Below are positions 18,001 to 26,315 of a stretch of DNA of 26,315 nt, one piece after another. A model generated the notes under the pieces. The model ran no database searches. It saw only the letters and a program-made list of their open reading frames with translations, and had not been told where the DNA came from. The stretch's first letter is position 1. Each line of letters starts with the position of its first letter. Made by a program: the position numbers and the translations under genes. Source of the DNA: Chara braunii. Its lineage: Eukaryota; Streptophyta; Charophyceae; Charales; Characeae. The stretch spans positions 1,274,066 to 1,300,380 of the forward strand of contig BFEA01000051.1 in assembly GCA_003427395.1 (NCBI GenBank), read 5' to 3'.

Positions 18001-18015
18001 AATCATAACCTCTTA
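18001..18015. repeat. Target-site duplication, right copy
   Basis: AATCATAACCTCTTA, identical to 15459-15473. It directly follows the A-rich tail of the insertion and precedes a long A-run belonging to the interrupted target. Confidence 0.85.
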
Positions 18016-18298
18016 AAAAAAAAAAAAAAAAAAAATCATATACCCTACAACCCGATGACTGAAATTATGCTTATACCCGCCAGTTGTTGGGCCACAAAGG
18101 TCCACTTGGTGTGCAAAGTATAATTTCATTGTTGGGGACTGAGCGCCTGGGGGACTGGGTACACCTTCATTTTCACACAGGGAAAAAGTTGGGTACTGTG
18201 CAAAGTTGAATAGGTTCAAGGTATAGATGCAAGTTCACATTAGGACTGGATATAGATGCAATTTCATGTTAGGACTGGGTATAGCGGGTGTTACCGTC
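18016..18298 (+). mobile_element. 3' half of the split MITE
   Basis: After an A-run it matches the second half of the intact copy: CATATACC, a GATAGCT/GATGACT block, ATGCTYATACCC, GTTGGGCCACAA, CTACTTGGTG/CCACTTGGTG, GATTGGGTACACCT-like, GGAAAAGTTGGGTACT, TGCAAAGTTGAAT and ATGCAAGTTCAC. It ends in a slightly degenerate TGCAATTTCAT terminus. Eight bases later the intact copy starts, so the two elements stand head to tail. Confidence 0.85.
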
Positions 18299-18305
18299 TT
18301 GTTTT

Positions 18306-18811
18306 AAAGGGAAAATTGCATCTGAACCCCACTAAAAGATGGGAATACCGGTTATACCCAGTCCTACCGCCAACTTGCGTCTATACCCAAAAAATGGTTG
18401 GTGAAAATTGTTTGCATGCCCAGGACCGAGGTGCACCCAGGTTGGTGTCGCGAAATTGCAGTTATAACCAATTACCGGATTGCACAATTTATTGACATAC
18501 CCAGACAAAATTATGGGCATACCCAGGATCTGAGGAGGAGATGCCAAATTGTTCATATACCATGCTGCCCGATAGCTAAATTTATGCTCATACCCATCGA
18601 CCGTTGGGCCACAACGGGCTACTTGGTGGGCATGAGCATAATTTTGTGCTCTGAATACAGGGTCTGCGAGATTGGGTACACCTAAAATTTCGCCCAGGGG
18701 AAAAGTTGGGTACTATGCAAAGTTGAATGCACACCGGGTATAAATGCAAGTTCACGCTGGGACTGGGTATATTCCCACCTTTAAGCGGGGTACAAATGCA
18801 ATTTTCCCTTT
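18306..18811. mobile_element. Intact fold-back MITE, 506 bp
   Basis: The ends are AAAGGGAAAATTGCA (18306-18320) and TGCAATTTTCCCTTT (18797-18811), perfectly complementary over 15 bases. Complementarity continues inward for about 75 bases (ACCCC, GATGGGAATA, TATACCCAGTCC, AACTTGC, TATACCC). The interior is rich in repeated GGGCATACCC/TATACCCA words. There is no coding sequence and no recognisable superfamily signature. AAA and TTT at the ends may be element or flank. Confidence 0.85.
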
Positions 18812-18986
18812 TTTTTAAGCTTATTCTTTTTTAAGCTCAACCAATTCAATTATCTGTCGAATCTAGACCAAATGACCTTTCAGGCCTATTCCAATCTCCC
18901 TCGCTGTTTCAGAAGTGGAGGTGGAGGTGGAGGGGTAAAAGACAAATACATGTCGGTCTCCTGTTTCTGACTTCTTTCTTACAAAA

Positions 18987-18989
<3 letters not shown>

Positions 18990-19019
<30 letters not shown>
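18990..19019. repeat. Poly(T), 30 bases
   Basis: A run of T bases that on the minus strand would be a poly(A). The sequence to its left (18812-18989), read as a minus-strand retroposon tail, gives no recognisable element. Confidence 0.9.
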
Positions 19020-19021
<2 letters not shown>

Positions 19022-19425
19022 CCTTTTCTTGCGATAGAAGCGCTCGGATTGCCACCTGGCATTTTCAGCAAAGCATTTGCAAGTTGTCAGTTTTTCCTCC
19101 TCTCTTCTTTTATCTGACTGTGCTCATCTGACTTTCTCTGGTTCTGAATATGGAACCTGGTTTGCGTTTCAACAGTTCATGGGTGTGGCTGACCCAGCAG
19201 GTGTAGTGCTCCGCCTGGGATAGAGATGGAGATGGAGGATGAGAGTGGAGCAAGATGGCACAACGCAGCTCCCACGCGAGAATCCACCGCATGTACTCCA
19301 AGCTGTGCGAATGCAAAATGATCCGAAATACAGACTCTGGTTGGGGTATACCCCATCAGACTGACTGGACTGGTTGGTACCGACAGAGGTACCGGCCTGG
19401 ACTGGACTACCCCGAATACAACACA

Positions 19426-19464
19426 GGCCTGTGAGAACAGGCCAAGGGGCTGGTCTCACAGGCC
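19426..19464. repeat. 11-bp perfect hairpin
   Basis: GGCCTGTGAGA (19426-19436) pairs with TCTCACAGGCC (19454-19464) over a 17-base loop that itself contains CAGGCC. Confidence 0.8.
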
Positions 19465-19686
19465 AACCAGAGGTCTGCTACACGATCCTCGACCTGTGAT
19501 GGATCGCCTAGATAGCACACTTCCGCCAAGAAGCGGAACTCTACCAAAGAAAAAGAAAACGCGAGTAGTCTAGGATGCGGAGCAAGCTCCATACTGAGTC
19601 CATGCGATGCAACCTAGGATATAAAATGTCACAAAAGCAGCAATGTCACAGCTAACAGCCTAATTGAAAGCAGAAGTAACTAATTA

Positions 19687-19860
19687 GTATACATGTCATA
19701 GGAAAACAAAAAGTAATGATAACTAAATCCTAAAATGTTAGAGGCAGTAAAAACCTCAGTCTGGAAACAATTGACTAGTGTATAAGTCCTAGGAACAGCA
19801 AAAGCAGAAACAACTAAATCCTAGAATGTTAGAGGAAGTAGCCTCAATCTGAGAACAACA
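19687..19860. repeat. Tandem duplication, 91-bp offset
   Basis: AACTAAATCCTARAATGTTAGAGG recurs at 19721 and 19812. It is preceded in both by AGTRTAYA.GTC.TAGGAA-like sequence and followed by GTAAAAACCTCAGTCTGG or GTAGCCTCAATCTGA. It may be part of an eroded LTR or an unrelated satellite fragment. Confidence 0.75.
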
Positions 19861-20602
19861 AAGCAACAACAAGACAACCATATGTCACATGAGAAGTGTG
19901 TTGCAAACCATAGGATGGGATGGTCTCTGAGGATGGCGAATGCAGCCTAGGGGTCGATAAACTCCTAAGGGCATCCACACATAATGACAGGGAGACACAT
20001 GCCATCAGGCTCAATGAGGGTAGGGAACTGGGAGCGAACAAAACCAATGACCTTAACATATAGACCATCTGGGCGGGTAATGCTCGACTAAAGTGGTGAT
20101 CGCTAGGGAGTGTCGACCATGTAAGGGAATAAGGGAGCCTGGTATATTGGGCACACCTAGATGATTCAGAAGCATGCAAGGCTGCCTAACTAGGGCGTGA
20201 GGGCCGACAGTGGGTAGAAAAAGTGATGGGTAAGGGAATCATGCAAATGACTCCTAAGGTGGGGGAAGTCGGAGCTGGATCCGTAAGCTGGGAAGCCAGG
20301 GCAACGCTACGGTCCCGATGCCTATACGTATACAAAGGAAGAGCCCAACTCTGAGGAACCCGGCGAAGGGAGACCATCATGCGACACAACCAGGGTACTG
20401 TATATGGTAAGGTGGTAAGAGAGTGACGACGTCTGAAGTAGGAAGAGTTGATCGTGACGAAGACTGTGAAGTTATCGATGACGTATATGATGAGAAGTCT
20501 GGAATGTCGTTGAGGAAGAGTCGCAACGTCGACAAGCTGAAGTGTCAAAACTAGAGTTGATGGAGTACTGAGAAGTCAAAGACGTGGGAAGATAAGTCAA
20601 AG

Positions 20603-23600
20603 TCAATCGTCGTATCGAGCAGGACGACGACGAGTGCGTTGTGGACGCTCAGAAGCATCCGGCTGTTGTTGAAGGTCTGCCTCAGATGGAGCGGGATCGA
20701 CTTCAGCGGTCTCCTCAGCCGAGGGAGAAGGAAGTGGGTCAGTGGGTTGAGGAGGAGCAGTCAACCCAACACGACGAGCACGGTCATAGGCACGCACCAA
20801 CATGCGAGCGTGCTGCAAGTGCTCGAGGGACTTTCAAGTAGCCTCCTCATCAAGGTAACCCTTCCAACGTACAATATACTCCACATGGGGAGGGTTGTCG
20901 TCGGTGACTCGACGACCAATGATGTCTGAAACGAGGAACTCCTCATGGCCGTCCACCATGATGGGTGGAGGACGCTCATATGGTCGTCCAACGAAACGCT
21001 CAGACGGTTTGCGGTAACGACGCAATAACGAGACGTGGTAGACATCGTGCACACAGGCCTGGCGTAGGTAGTCGGGTAGCTTCACACGGAAGCTGGCCGG
21101 TATAGAAACTGTATCACAACCGACAGCCTGGAGAATGCGGCATGGGCCAAAGAAGCGACGTCGGAACTTGCGAAGCGTATCCGCTTCGAGCTGTAAGTAG
21201 CCGGCGTCGACAAACACAACATCACCGACTTTGAATGGGTGATCCTTCCTCGATCGGTTTGCACGTGTGGCCATGCGAATCTGGGAAGCGACTATGTGCT
21301 CATGCGCGATCTTCATGATCGATGCCATGTGTGCAACCCAATCATCCATCGCGGGACAACTCGTGTCGGGGTGCGTCTGTGACGGTCGAAGGAAGTCCGA
21401 GGGAACACGAGGGTGATAACCGATGTCGCAATACTAAGGCGACATCCCCGTGACTGGTGAGACGGCGTGGTTGTAGGCTATCGCCGCGGGGGCGAGATGG
21501 AGATTCCACTGCTTGTCGTCACAAACAATCTTTTGGAGAATATCTCCGAGAGTCGTGTTCATGACCTCGGTCTGATTATCTGTTTGGGGATGGTAAGACG
21601 AGGAGAAGCGAAGCGGGTTGCCGTACACCTCCTGGAGCCGTCGCCAGAATCGGCTGGTAAAGTGCGAGTCACGATCAGATATGATACTCAAAGGTAAGCC
21701 GTAGTCACGCACAGCTCGGTCAAACACGATGTCGGTGACTTCACGTGCACTGATGGCATAGCGGCACGAAACAAAGCATGCGCGCTTCGTGAAGCGGTCG
21801 ACGACGACCAGGATAGCATCATGACCGCGGGGGGTCGGAGGACGAAGAGGACCAATAAAGTCCATCGAGATGGACTGCCAACGACCCTCAAGGATAGGAA
21901 GAGGCTGAAGCAAACCATAAGGCATGTGGTTCGCACTGTTCATCTCCTGACAAGTGAGACACTTTGCGACGTAGTCGTTCACAAAGTCCTTGCGCTTCGG
22001 CTAGACGTACAAGCGACTTACACAAGCCAACGTCTTGTGGAAGCCTATATAACTGGCGGTTGCCTGGTCATGAAACTCTGCTACTGCCCGGACACGTAGT
22101 TGCCCAGTGGAGGGAACGCAAATACGGGGCTCTCTAGTGCCATGTGAACAGTGCGAGTACATAAAACCGTTGTCCCCAAGAGAATAGTTCAGGATGGTCT
22201 TCATGCTCCGAAGGGTCGCATGGATGTCGTGATAGTCGGGGCAGTGGCGGTGCGGAACTCATCGATCACCGAGTTGTGGACGGTGGTGACCGAGATGGTA
22301 ACAAGTTGGATCTGGTCCAGATCATGATCAGAGCGCTGGGATAATGCATTTGCGACCCGATTAGTCTCAGTCTTGATGTGCTCAGTGGTGAAACTAAAAC
22401 TCGGATAGGTCGCGCCACCAGCGAGCCTGTCGAGGAGTGAGCTTCGACTTTGTCAGAAAAACCTGGACAACAGAGTTGTCCGTGCGCACTGTGAATGATG
22501 CCCCATGCAAGTAGTGACGCTAGTGTCGAGCGCCCTAAGCTACTGCGAGAACCTCACGTTCATCAGCAATGTAGTTTATCTCGGTGGGCAGAAGCTGATG
22601 GGACTAGAAGACTATTGGACAATGACCTGAGCGAGACTCGACAATGCTGTCCTCGGTGATGGTAGGGGAATAGTCAATAGAAGGCTTGTTAGTAGCTGGA
22701 CGAGTAGGTGTCAGACGGGAAGCAGTGGTAGGGGTAGGGGGTGGGAAGCGAAGGATGCGAGGATGAGAGGAATCAGGAGAGGAGGAAAAAATATGAGAAA
22801 GCACTGCTCCTACAACAAGTCTGACGCATCAGTGGTAAGGATAAAAGGGCGATCAAAATCGGGTAGGTGAAGAACCGGTGCACATGTCACCGCCTTCTTG
22901 AGGGCGCGGAAGGCGTCCTCTTGGAGGAGTGTCCAAGCCCATGGCTGGTTCTTCCGGAGGAGGGTGGAGGTAAGGACGTAGGAATACCTAGCGTATCCCT
23001 GGATGAAATTACTATAGTAGCGAGTGAGGCCTAGGAAACTACAAAGCTGCTTGGCGGATGTGGGGACGGGCCACTCCGCAATAGCAGTGATCTTCACGTC
23101 GTCCATGTGGAGACCCTGGTCAGACACGTAGTGTCCTAAGAAATTCACTTTGTGCTGGGCAAAGCGGCACTTGCTCAACTTTGCGTAGAAGCCATATTCA
23201 CGCAAGCGGTCAAGGAAGTCGCGAGGGTGTTTGAGATGCTCCTCAAGGGTACGACTGTTGATCAGGATATCGTCGAGGTAGAGGAGAATGTTTTGCTCCA
23301 GGATGTCCCTAAAGATGTCGTTCATCGCTCTTTGGAAGGTAGCGGGGGCGTTGGCGAGGCCGAATGGCATCACTGTGAACTCATAGTGGCCGAAGCGTGA
23401 TCGGAACACTATCTTCGGCTGGTCCGCTGCAGCAACGCGGTTCTCATGGTAACAGCTACGAAGATCAATCTTCATAAAGAAGCGGTTGCCCGCTAGGCGG
23501 TCGAACAACTCGTCGGGACGAGCCATGGGGTAGCTGTTCTTAACCGTGTAGCGGTTGAGCCACTAATAATCGATGCAGAGACTGAGAGTTTCATCTGCTT

Positions 23601-23877
23601 TACGAGCAAAGAGGACAGGTGCACCCCACAGAGAGTTGTTGGGTTTAATGAAAATCAGTCTCAAAAGCTCCTCAAGCTGACGCTTGAGTTCAATGGCTTC
23701 GGGGATCGAGAGTCTGTAAGGTGCCTCGTGGTGAACATGATAGTCAGACACAAGCTGAATGGAATGCTCGACGTCGCACATCGGTGGGATGCCTGTGTAC
23801 GAGAACGACGGTGGGAAAACATCGTGGTACTCTCCAATGAGGTCACGAACTGCGAGCTTTAGGTCGGCTGTAAGCAT
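20603..23877 (-). pseudogene. Gypsy pol remnant: RT, RNase H, integrase, chromodomain
   Basis: Reverse transcriptase spans about 23800-22900: LWGAPVLF, FFMKIDLRSCYH, MPFGLANAPATFQRAMN and YLDD at 23280-23269. RNase H follows from about 22870 (FILTTDASD) to 22400 and is broken by frameshifts near 22810, 22440 and 22250. Integrase runs from about 22130 to 21440: an HH-CC zinc region (FHD, GFHKT, CLTC) and a DDE core in which MDFIGP, SDRDSHF and the Glu of QTEVMN keep the D,D-35-E spacing. The GPY/F-like FFGPCRIL lies near 21150, and a chromodomain (VEYIVRWKGYLDEEAT) near 20900-20780. In-frame stops are TAG 23563, 22001 and 21434, TAG codons in RNase H, and TGA 20834. Those at 22001 and 20834 replace conserved tryptophans. 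The terminal TGA at 20603 looks like the natural end. It is not functional as it stands. Confidence 0.9.
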
Positions 23878-23960
23878 GCAAGTTCCTCGGCGTCAGCGTC
23901 AGCGCTCGACGGCGGGGTGGACTCAACGGACGGCGGAGGGAGGGAAGTAGAGATGGAAGC
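20603..23960 (-). mobile_element. 5'-truncated Ty3/gypsy chromovirus
   Basis: Pol domains on the minus strand run in gypsy order: reverse transcriptase, RNase H, integrase, GPY/F region, chromodomain. No gag, CCHC knuckle or aspartic protease is visible upstream, where the sequence turns into a GC-rich block and microsatellites at about 23990. The element is therefore truncated at its 5' side, and both LTRs are unassigned. Stops and frameshifts break the pol frame. Confidence 0.9.
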
Positions 23961-24110
23961 CATGGAGATATACGTGGCACCCTCGGCCGCGGTCGCAGGA
24001 TCCGAGTCCTAGGCCGCGCGGCCGAGTTTGCGCGCAGGTGGGCGCGCGCCCTCAAAATCCGAGCGCGCGCGCGGCCTGCGCACGTCGGCCGCTGTCGGCC
24101 TGTGCAAAAA
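23961..24110. other. GC-rich block, no gene
   Basis: Very GC-rich sequence with many GCGCGC and GGCCGC words, between the 5' edge of the gypsy remnant and A/T-rich low complexity. It gives no protein domain. It could be an eroded coding or leader region of the gypsy element or an unrelated GC-rich insertion. Confidence 0.4.
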
Positions 24111-24201
24111 AAAATAAAAAAAATAAAAATTTCGGGGGGGGGGCAATTTTTGATATGTTAAAAAAAATATATATATATATATATATATCGAAAAAAAAAT
24201 T

Positions 24202-24202
<1 letters not shown>

Positions 24203-24255
<53 letters not shown>

Positions 24256-24267
24256 ATTGATTGATTA

Positions 24268-24335
<68 letters not shown>
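24203..24335. repeat. (GATT)n microsatellite
   Basis: GATT is repeated about 33 times with two single-base interruptions (GGTT near 24241, AATT near 24268). It is preceded by (TA)n at about 24168-24188. A short AATC run at 24413-24430 is the complementary motif on the other side of the CA tract. The Asn-Gln-Ser-Ile repeat peptides predicted here are artefacts. Confidence 0.95.
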
Positions 24336-24337
<2 letters not shown>

Positions 24338-24370
24338 GGGGGAGGGGTCCTCCCTCCCCTCTTCCCAGCG

Positions 24371-24383
24371 CGCACACACACAC

Positions 24384-24414
<31 letters not shown>
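24371..24414. repeat. (CA)n microsatellite
   Basis: A CA tract with a single CG interruption, directly followed by AATCAATCAATCAATCA. Confidence 0.95.
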
Positions 24415-24463
24415 ATCAATCAATCAATCAGTGAATCTTGACCCCCGCCGTCCTCCCCCCTCC

Positions 24464-24540
24464 GTGCGATCCCGACCCCTGCCGCCGCGCGATCCCGACT
24501 TCAACCCCCGCTCTCTCCCCGCGCGATCCCGACCCCCGCC
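24464..24540. repeat. Short GCGATCCCGAC repeats
   Basis: GCGATCCCGAC occurs three times in C-rich sequence (starting at about 24466, 24488 and 24523), each followed by a C/T-rich spacer. The preceding CTTGACCCCCGCC may be a worn fourth copy. It lies between two CA tracts. Confidence 0.7.
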
Positions 24541-24577
24541 TTCCTTCGTCCTCGCCCGCCTGATCTTACCCCTCCCG

Positions 24578-24579
<2 letters not shown>

Positions 24580-24624
<45 letters not shown>
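24580..24624. repeat. (CA)n microsatellite
   Basis: An uninterrupted CA run of about 45 bases. Further short CACACA and CACCTTCACACA words repeat at about 24687-24745. Confidence 0.95.
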
Positions 24625-24626
<2 letters not shown>

Positions 24627-24680
24627 CATACAATCATACCCCAAACCAACCCCCCTCCAAAAAAAAATAATATTAATAAT

Positions 24681-25637
24681 AATACACCTTCACACACACA
24701 CACATAAACAATGTCCTAAAAATAATAATACACCTTCACACATATAACTGACCCTACACATATACATACCCCCCCCCAAAAAAAGCGTATCATGTACCCT
24801 CGGTGCATGGTCGACTACTGTACCCCACAGATGTGCACTGCAACAACCTAAAAAATGAAAAAATAAATATGCCCTCACAAAAAACAAAACCGAAACGACA
24901 CCACCAAAACAGGGCGCCACTGCACCATATAAAAACAAAGCTACCACGACCCAAAAACCAAAATAAAAATATTTTTTTTATAAAAAAGAGAGAAAGAGAG
25001 AAGCACTAACGACAACCCTGTTCACATACTGAAACGAGGTGCCAAAAACCTTTTCACAAACCCGCCTCACGTCACACAGGCATAATGCTAAAAGAGAAAG
25101 CATACGGACCACCTGCACAACCACAACAATGCCGCCGAAACTCCCCGCAGCACCATACCTACACTCGATGACAAATCACTGAGCACTGCAAAACATGCAA
25201 GCCACCTACATACCCGCCTGTGGCAGACACAACATACACCACTACGCACTACCAGACGAGCATACAACCCTCACACCCGGGTGCTACCACATACGACGCC
25301 CTTCCCACACAACACACCAAATGCCCTTTACCCCCCCACCATAGCCGTCTGCTGCAATTCCTATCTACCCCATAAAAAATTAAACTCCCATACAAACAAG
25401 CCCCCCCNCACATGAATCCACGATCATCACCCCAATCCCCCCTTAACCCCTTGCCTAGCCACTCACCCCTCGCTGCCCCATGGGGATCCTTGGAGCTGGT
25501 TACATGCCAGCTTGATCCCACGCATGGAGTCATGCAGAAACCACCACCCCTGCCCCTGCATCCACATCCATATATCTCATCAACCCACACATACCCTCCC
25601 TCTTGCTACTCTTTACTGTCTCTGAAGCAGTGCATTC
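24681..25637. other. No gene recognised; A/C-rich low complexity
   Basis: A/C-rich sequence with many short CACA, CCCC and AAAA runs and an N at 25408. Predicted ORFs on either strand have biased composition and no domain. The only point of note is GACAACCCTG at 25011-25020, the reverse complement of the hAT-like terminus at 26162. Confidence 0.5.
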
Positions 25638-25837
25638 GTGTGGTCTGCTATCCACCTTAGCCTGCAGACCGGTGATGACAATTGCGCTGCAAATAGGATC
25701 GCCATAGCTGGTGCTCCTTGCACCACCTACGGTGAAAAGTGTGCCTGTAGTCGGCAGCAAGAATTCACCCGGCGGTGCATTGTCTCTGCGGAAATTCTAC
25801 CCTGCGACTACCAGCCGCATTTCCAAGGTCGGGTACG

Positions 25838-25888
25838 ATGGCGCAGATCAGGGAGAACCTCCCCGACGTTGACATCATGGAACACATG
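25838..25888 (+). CDS. Possible first coding exon, 17 codons (unidentified protein)
   Basis: An ATG at 25838 (context TACGATGG, with G at +4) opens a frame reading MAQIRENLPDVDIMEHM. It ends exactly at a codon boundary before GTGAGT (25889-25894), a near-ideal plant 5' splice site. The composition is like a real soluble protein and unlike the repeats around it. An in-frame TAG lies a short way upstream, with no other ATG between. A pyrimidine-rich stretch and TTGATTGCCACAG (acceptor-like) occur at about 26148-26160, giving a possible 272-base intron. However, the next bases are a hAT-like end, so the second exon may be displaced. I do not recognise the protein. It could be chance. Confidence 0.25.
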
Positions 25889-26160
25889 GTGAGTTTCTGC
25901 TCCTAAGCTTAAACTTTAGCCCGTTCTCACATGACCTGGTCACTCACCCCCCCCCTTCTTTTGGGAGCCAGAGGATTTTCACCCTTTGATGAGCCGTGAC
26001 TGGCGCAAGCGGCGAAAAGCGCTTAGGGGATGCGCCCCCCTCCTCCACCAGCATCCACGCTGGCGTTGATGGCATTGACCATCTTGCTCCCTTCCTCTTC
26101 CTGTCTTACCCTCTCTTCTAGCCCATTACGCAATAATGTGTTTTTTGTTGATTGCCACAG
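25889..26160 (+). other. Possible intron following the candidate exon
   Basis: It starts GTGAGTTTCTGC and ends TTGATTGCCACAG, with C/T-rich sequence (CTCCCTTCCTCTTCCTGTCTTACCCTCTC region) before the end. These are the expected donor, pyrimidine tract and acceptor. The interpretation depends entirely on the candidate exon being real. Confidence 0.2.
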
Positions 26161-26161
26161 G

Positions 26162-26315
26162 CAGGGTTGTCAGGCGGGGGGCCCCGGGGGCAAAGCCGGG
26201 GTAGGGGTTCGACCCCCGAACCCCCGCCGCCGGGGTGCCCCACCCCCGCCCACCACAAAACACCCCCGACGGCGCCCCGACACCCGCACCCCCGCTGACC
26301 CGGGCCCCGGACCCC
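26162..26315. mobile_element. hAT-like terminus, element continues beyond window
   Basis: CAGGGTTGTCAGGCGGGGGG at 26162 has the form of a hAT-type terminal repeat (CAGGGTTGTC start). It is followed by extremely G/C-rich sequence (GGGGGCAAAGCCGGGG, then C-rich) unlike the DNA to its left. The composition break is sharp. The other end is outside the window, so no duplication can be tested. Confidence 0.4.

Larger units (their letters stand above)
19020..20602. other. No gene; possible 3' flank or LTR remnant of the gypsy element
   Basis: ORFs here are short, in competing frames, and show no domain. Two local structures are visible: an 11-bp hairpin at 19426-19464 and a 91-bp-offset duplication at about 19687-19860. 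Since pol of the minus-strand gypsy ends at 20603, its 3' untranslated region and any 3' LTR should lie within this stretch. No matching 5' LTR is available in the window to delimit it. Confidence 0.4.

Noticed and set aside
20186-20548. Minus-strand ORF downstream of the gypsy pol
   Set aside because: It lies after the natural pol end, has no similarity that I recognise, and more likely crosses the 3' UTR or LTR remnant.
24203-24335. Regular repeat that could be mistaken for a CRISPR array
   Set aside because: The unit is 4 bases with no spacers, in a eukaryotic context.
24009-24670. ORFs with Asn-Gln-Ser-Ile, Cys-Val or Thr-His repeats
   Set aside because: These are translations of GATT and CA microsatellites and not proteins.

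Overview
This window looks like a transposon-dense, non-genic stretch of a eukaryotic nuclear genome, most likely a plant or streptophyte alga. I base that on a decayed plant-type L1-like LINE (APE endonuclease, reverse transcriptase, C-terminal zinc-finger-like region), a chromodomain-bearing Ty3/gypsy retroelement, tRNA-derived SINE sequence, many MITE-like fold-back elements and very long microsatellites. The species cannot be fixed from sequence alone. Single N bases at 13143, 14383 and 25408 sit beside homopolymers, as in a draft assembly. I see no complete host gene. The only host-gene candidate is a possible 17-codon first exon near 25838.

Layout. 1-540: CT/CG microsatellite and a tRNA-derived SINE. 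540-2000: nested short elements in TA tracts. These are a long palindrome holding an intact hammerhead-ribozyme-like core, a 779-bp CAGGG-ended MITE, and a hairpin carrying two more copies of the hammerhead-like sequence. 2000-4035: non-coding, with three sets of diverged direct repeats. About 4040-12915: one LINE on the + strand, with ORF1 and ORF2 broken by many stops and several frameshifts. 12916-15112: inverted-repeat elements and hairpins. 15196-18811: a MITE family. One copy is split by a 2,527-bp insertion flanked by an exact 15-bp target-site duplication; next to it lies an unsplit 506-bp copy with clear terminal inverted repeats. 18812-20600: mostly featureless. 20603-23960: a 5'-truncated, decayed chromovirus pol on the minus strand. 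23990-24680: GC-rich sequence and GATT, CA and TA microsatellites. 24680-26315: low-complexity AC-rich sequence, a possible host exon and a hAT-like terminus running out of the window.

How the parts fit. Nothing here forms an operon or pathway; the history is one of nested insertion and decay. The most interesting item is the 15474-18000 insertion. It is a composite, non-coding retroposon with a GC-rich head, an ATC/GCA microsatellite, two tandemly duplicated blocks, and a 3' end matching the 3' end of the tRNA-SINE at 247-526, followed by poly(A) and a 15-bp duplication. That architecture recalls SVA-type composite retroposons mobilised in trans by a LINE. The second is the set of hammerhead-like cores in fold-back DNA flanked by TA repeats. 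Stop codons in the LINE and the gypsy element are explained by transitions, several of them at conserved tryptophans, which fits long-term silencing and decay.
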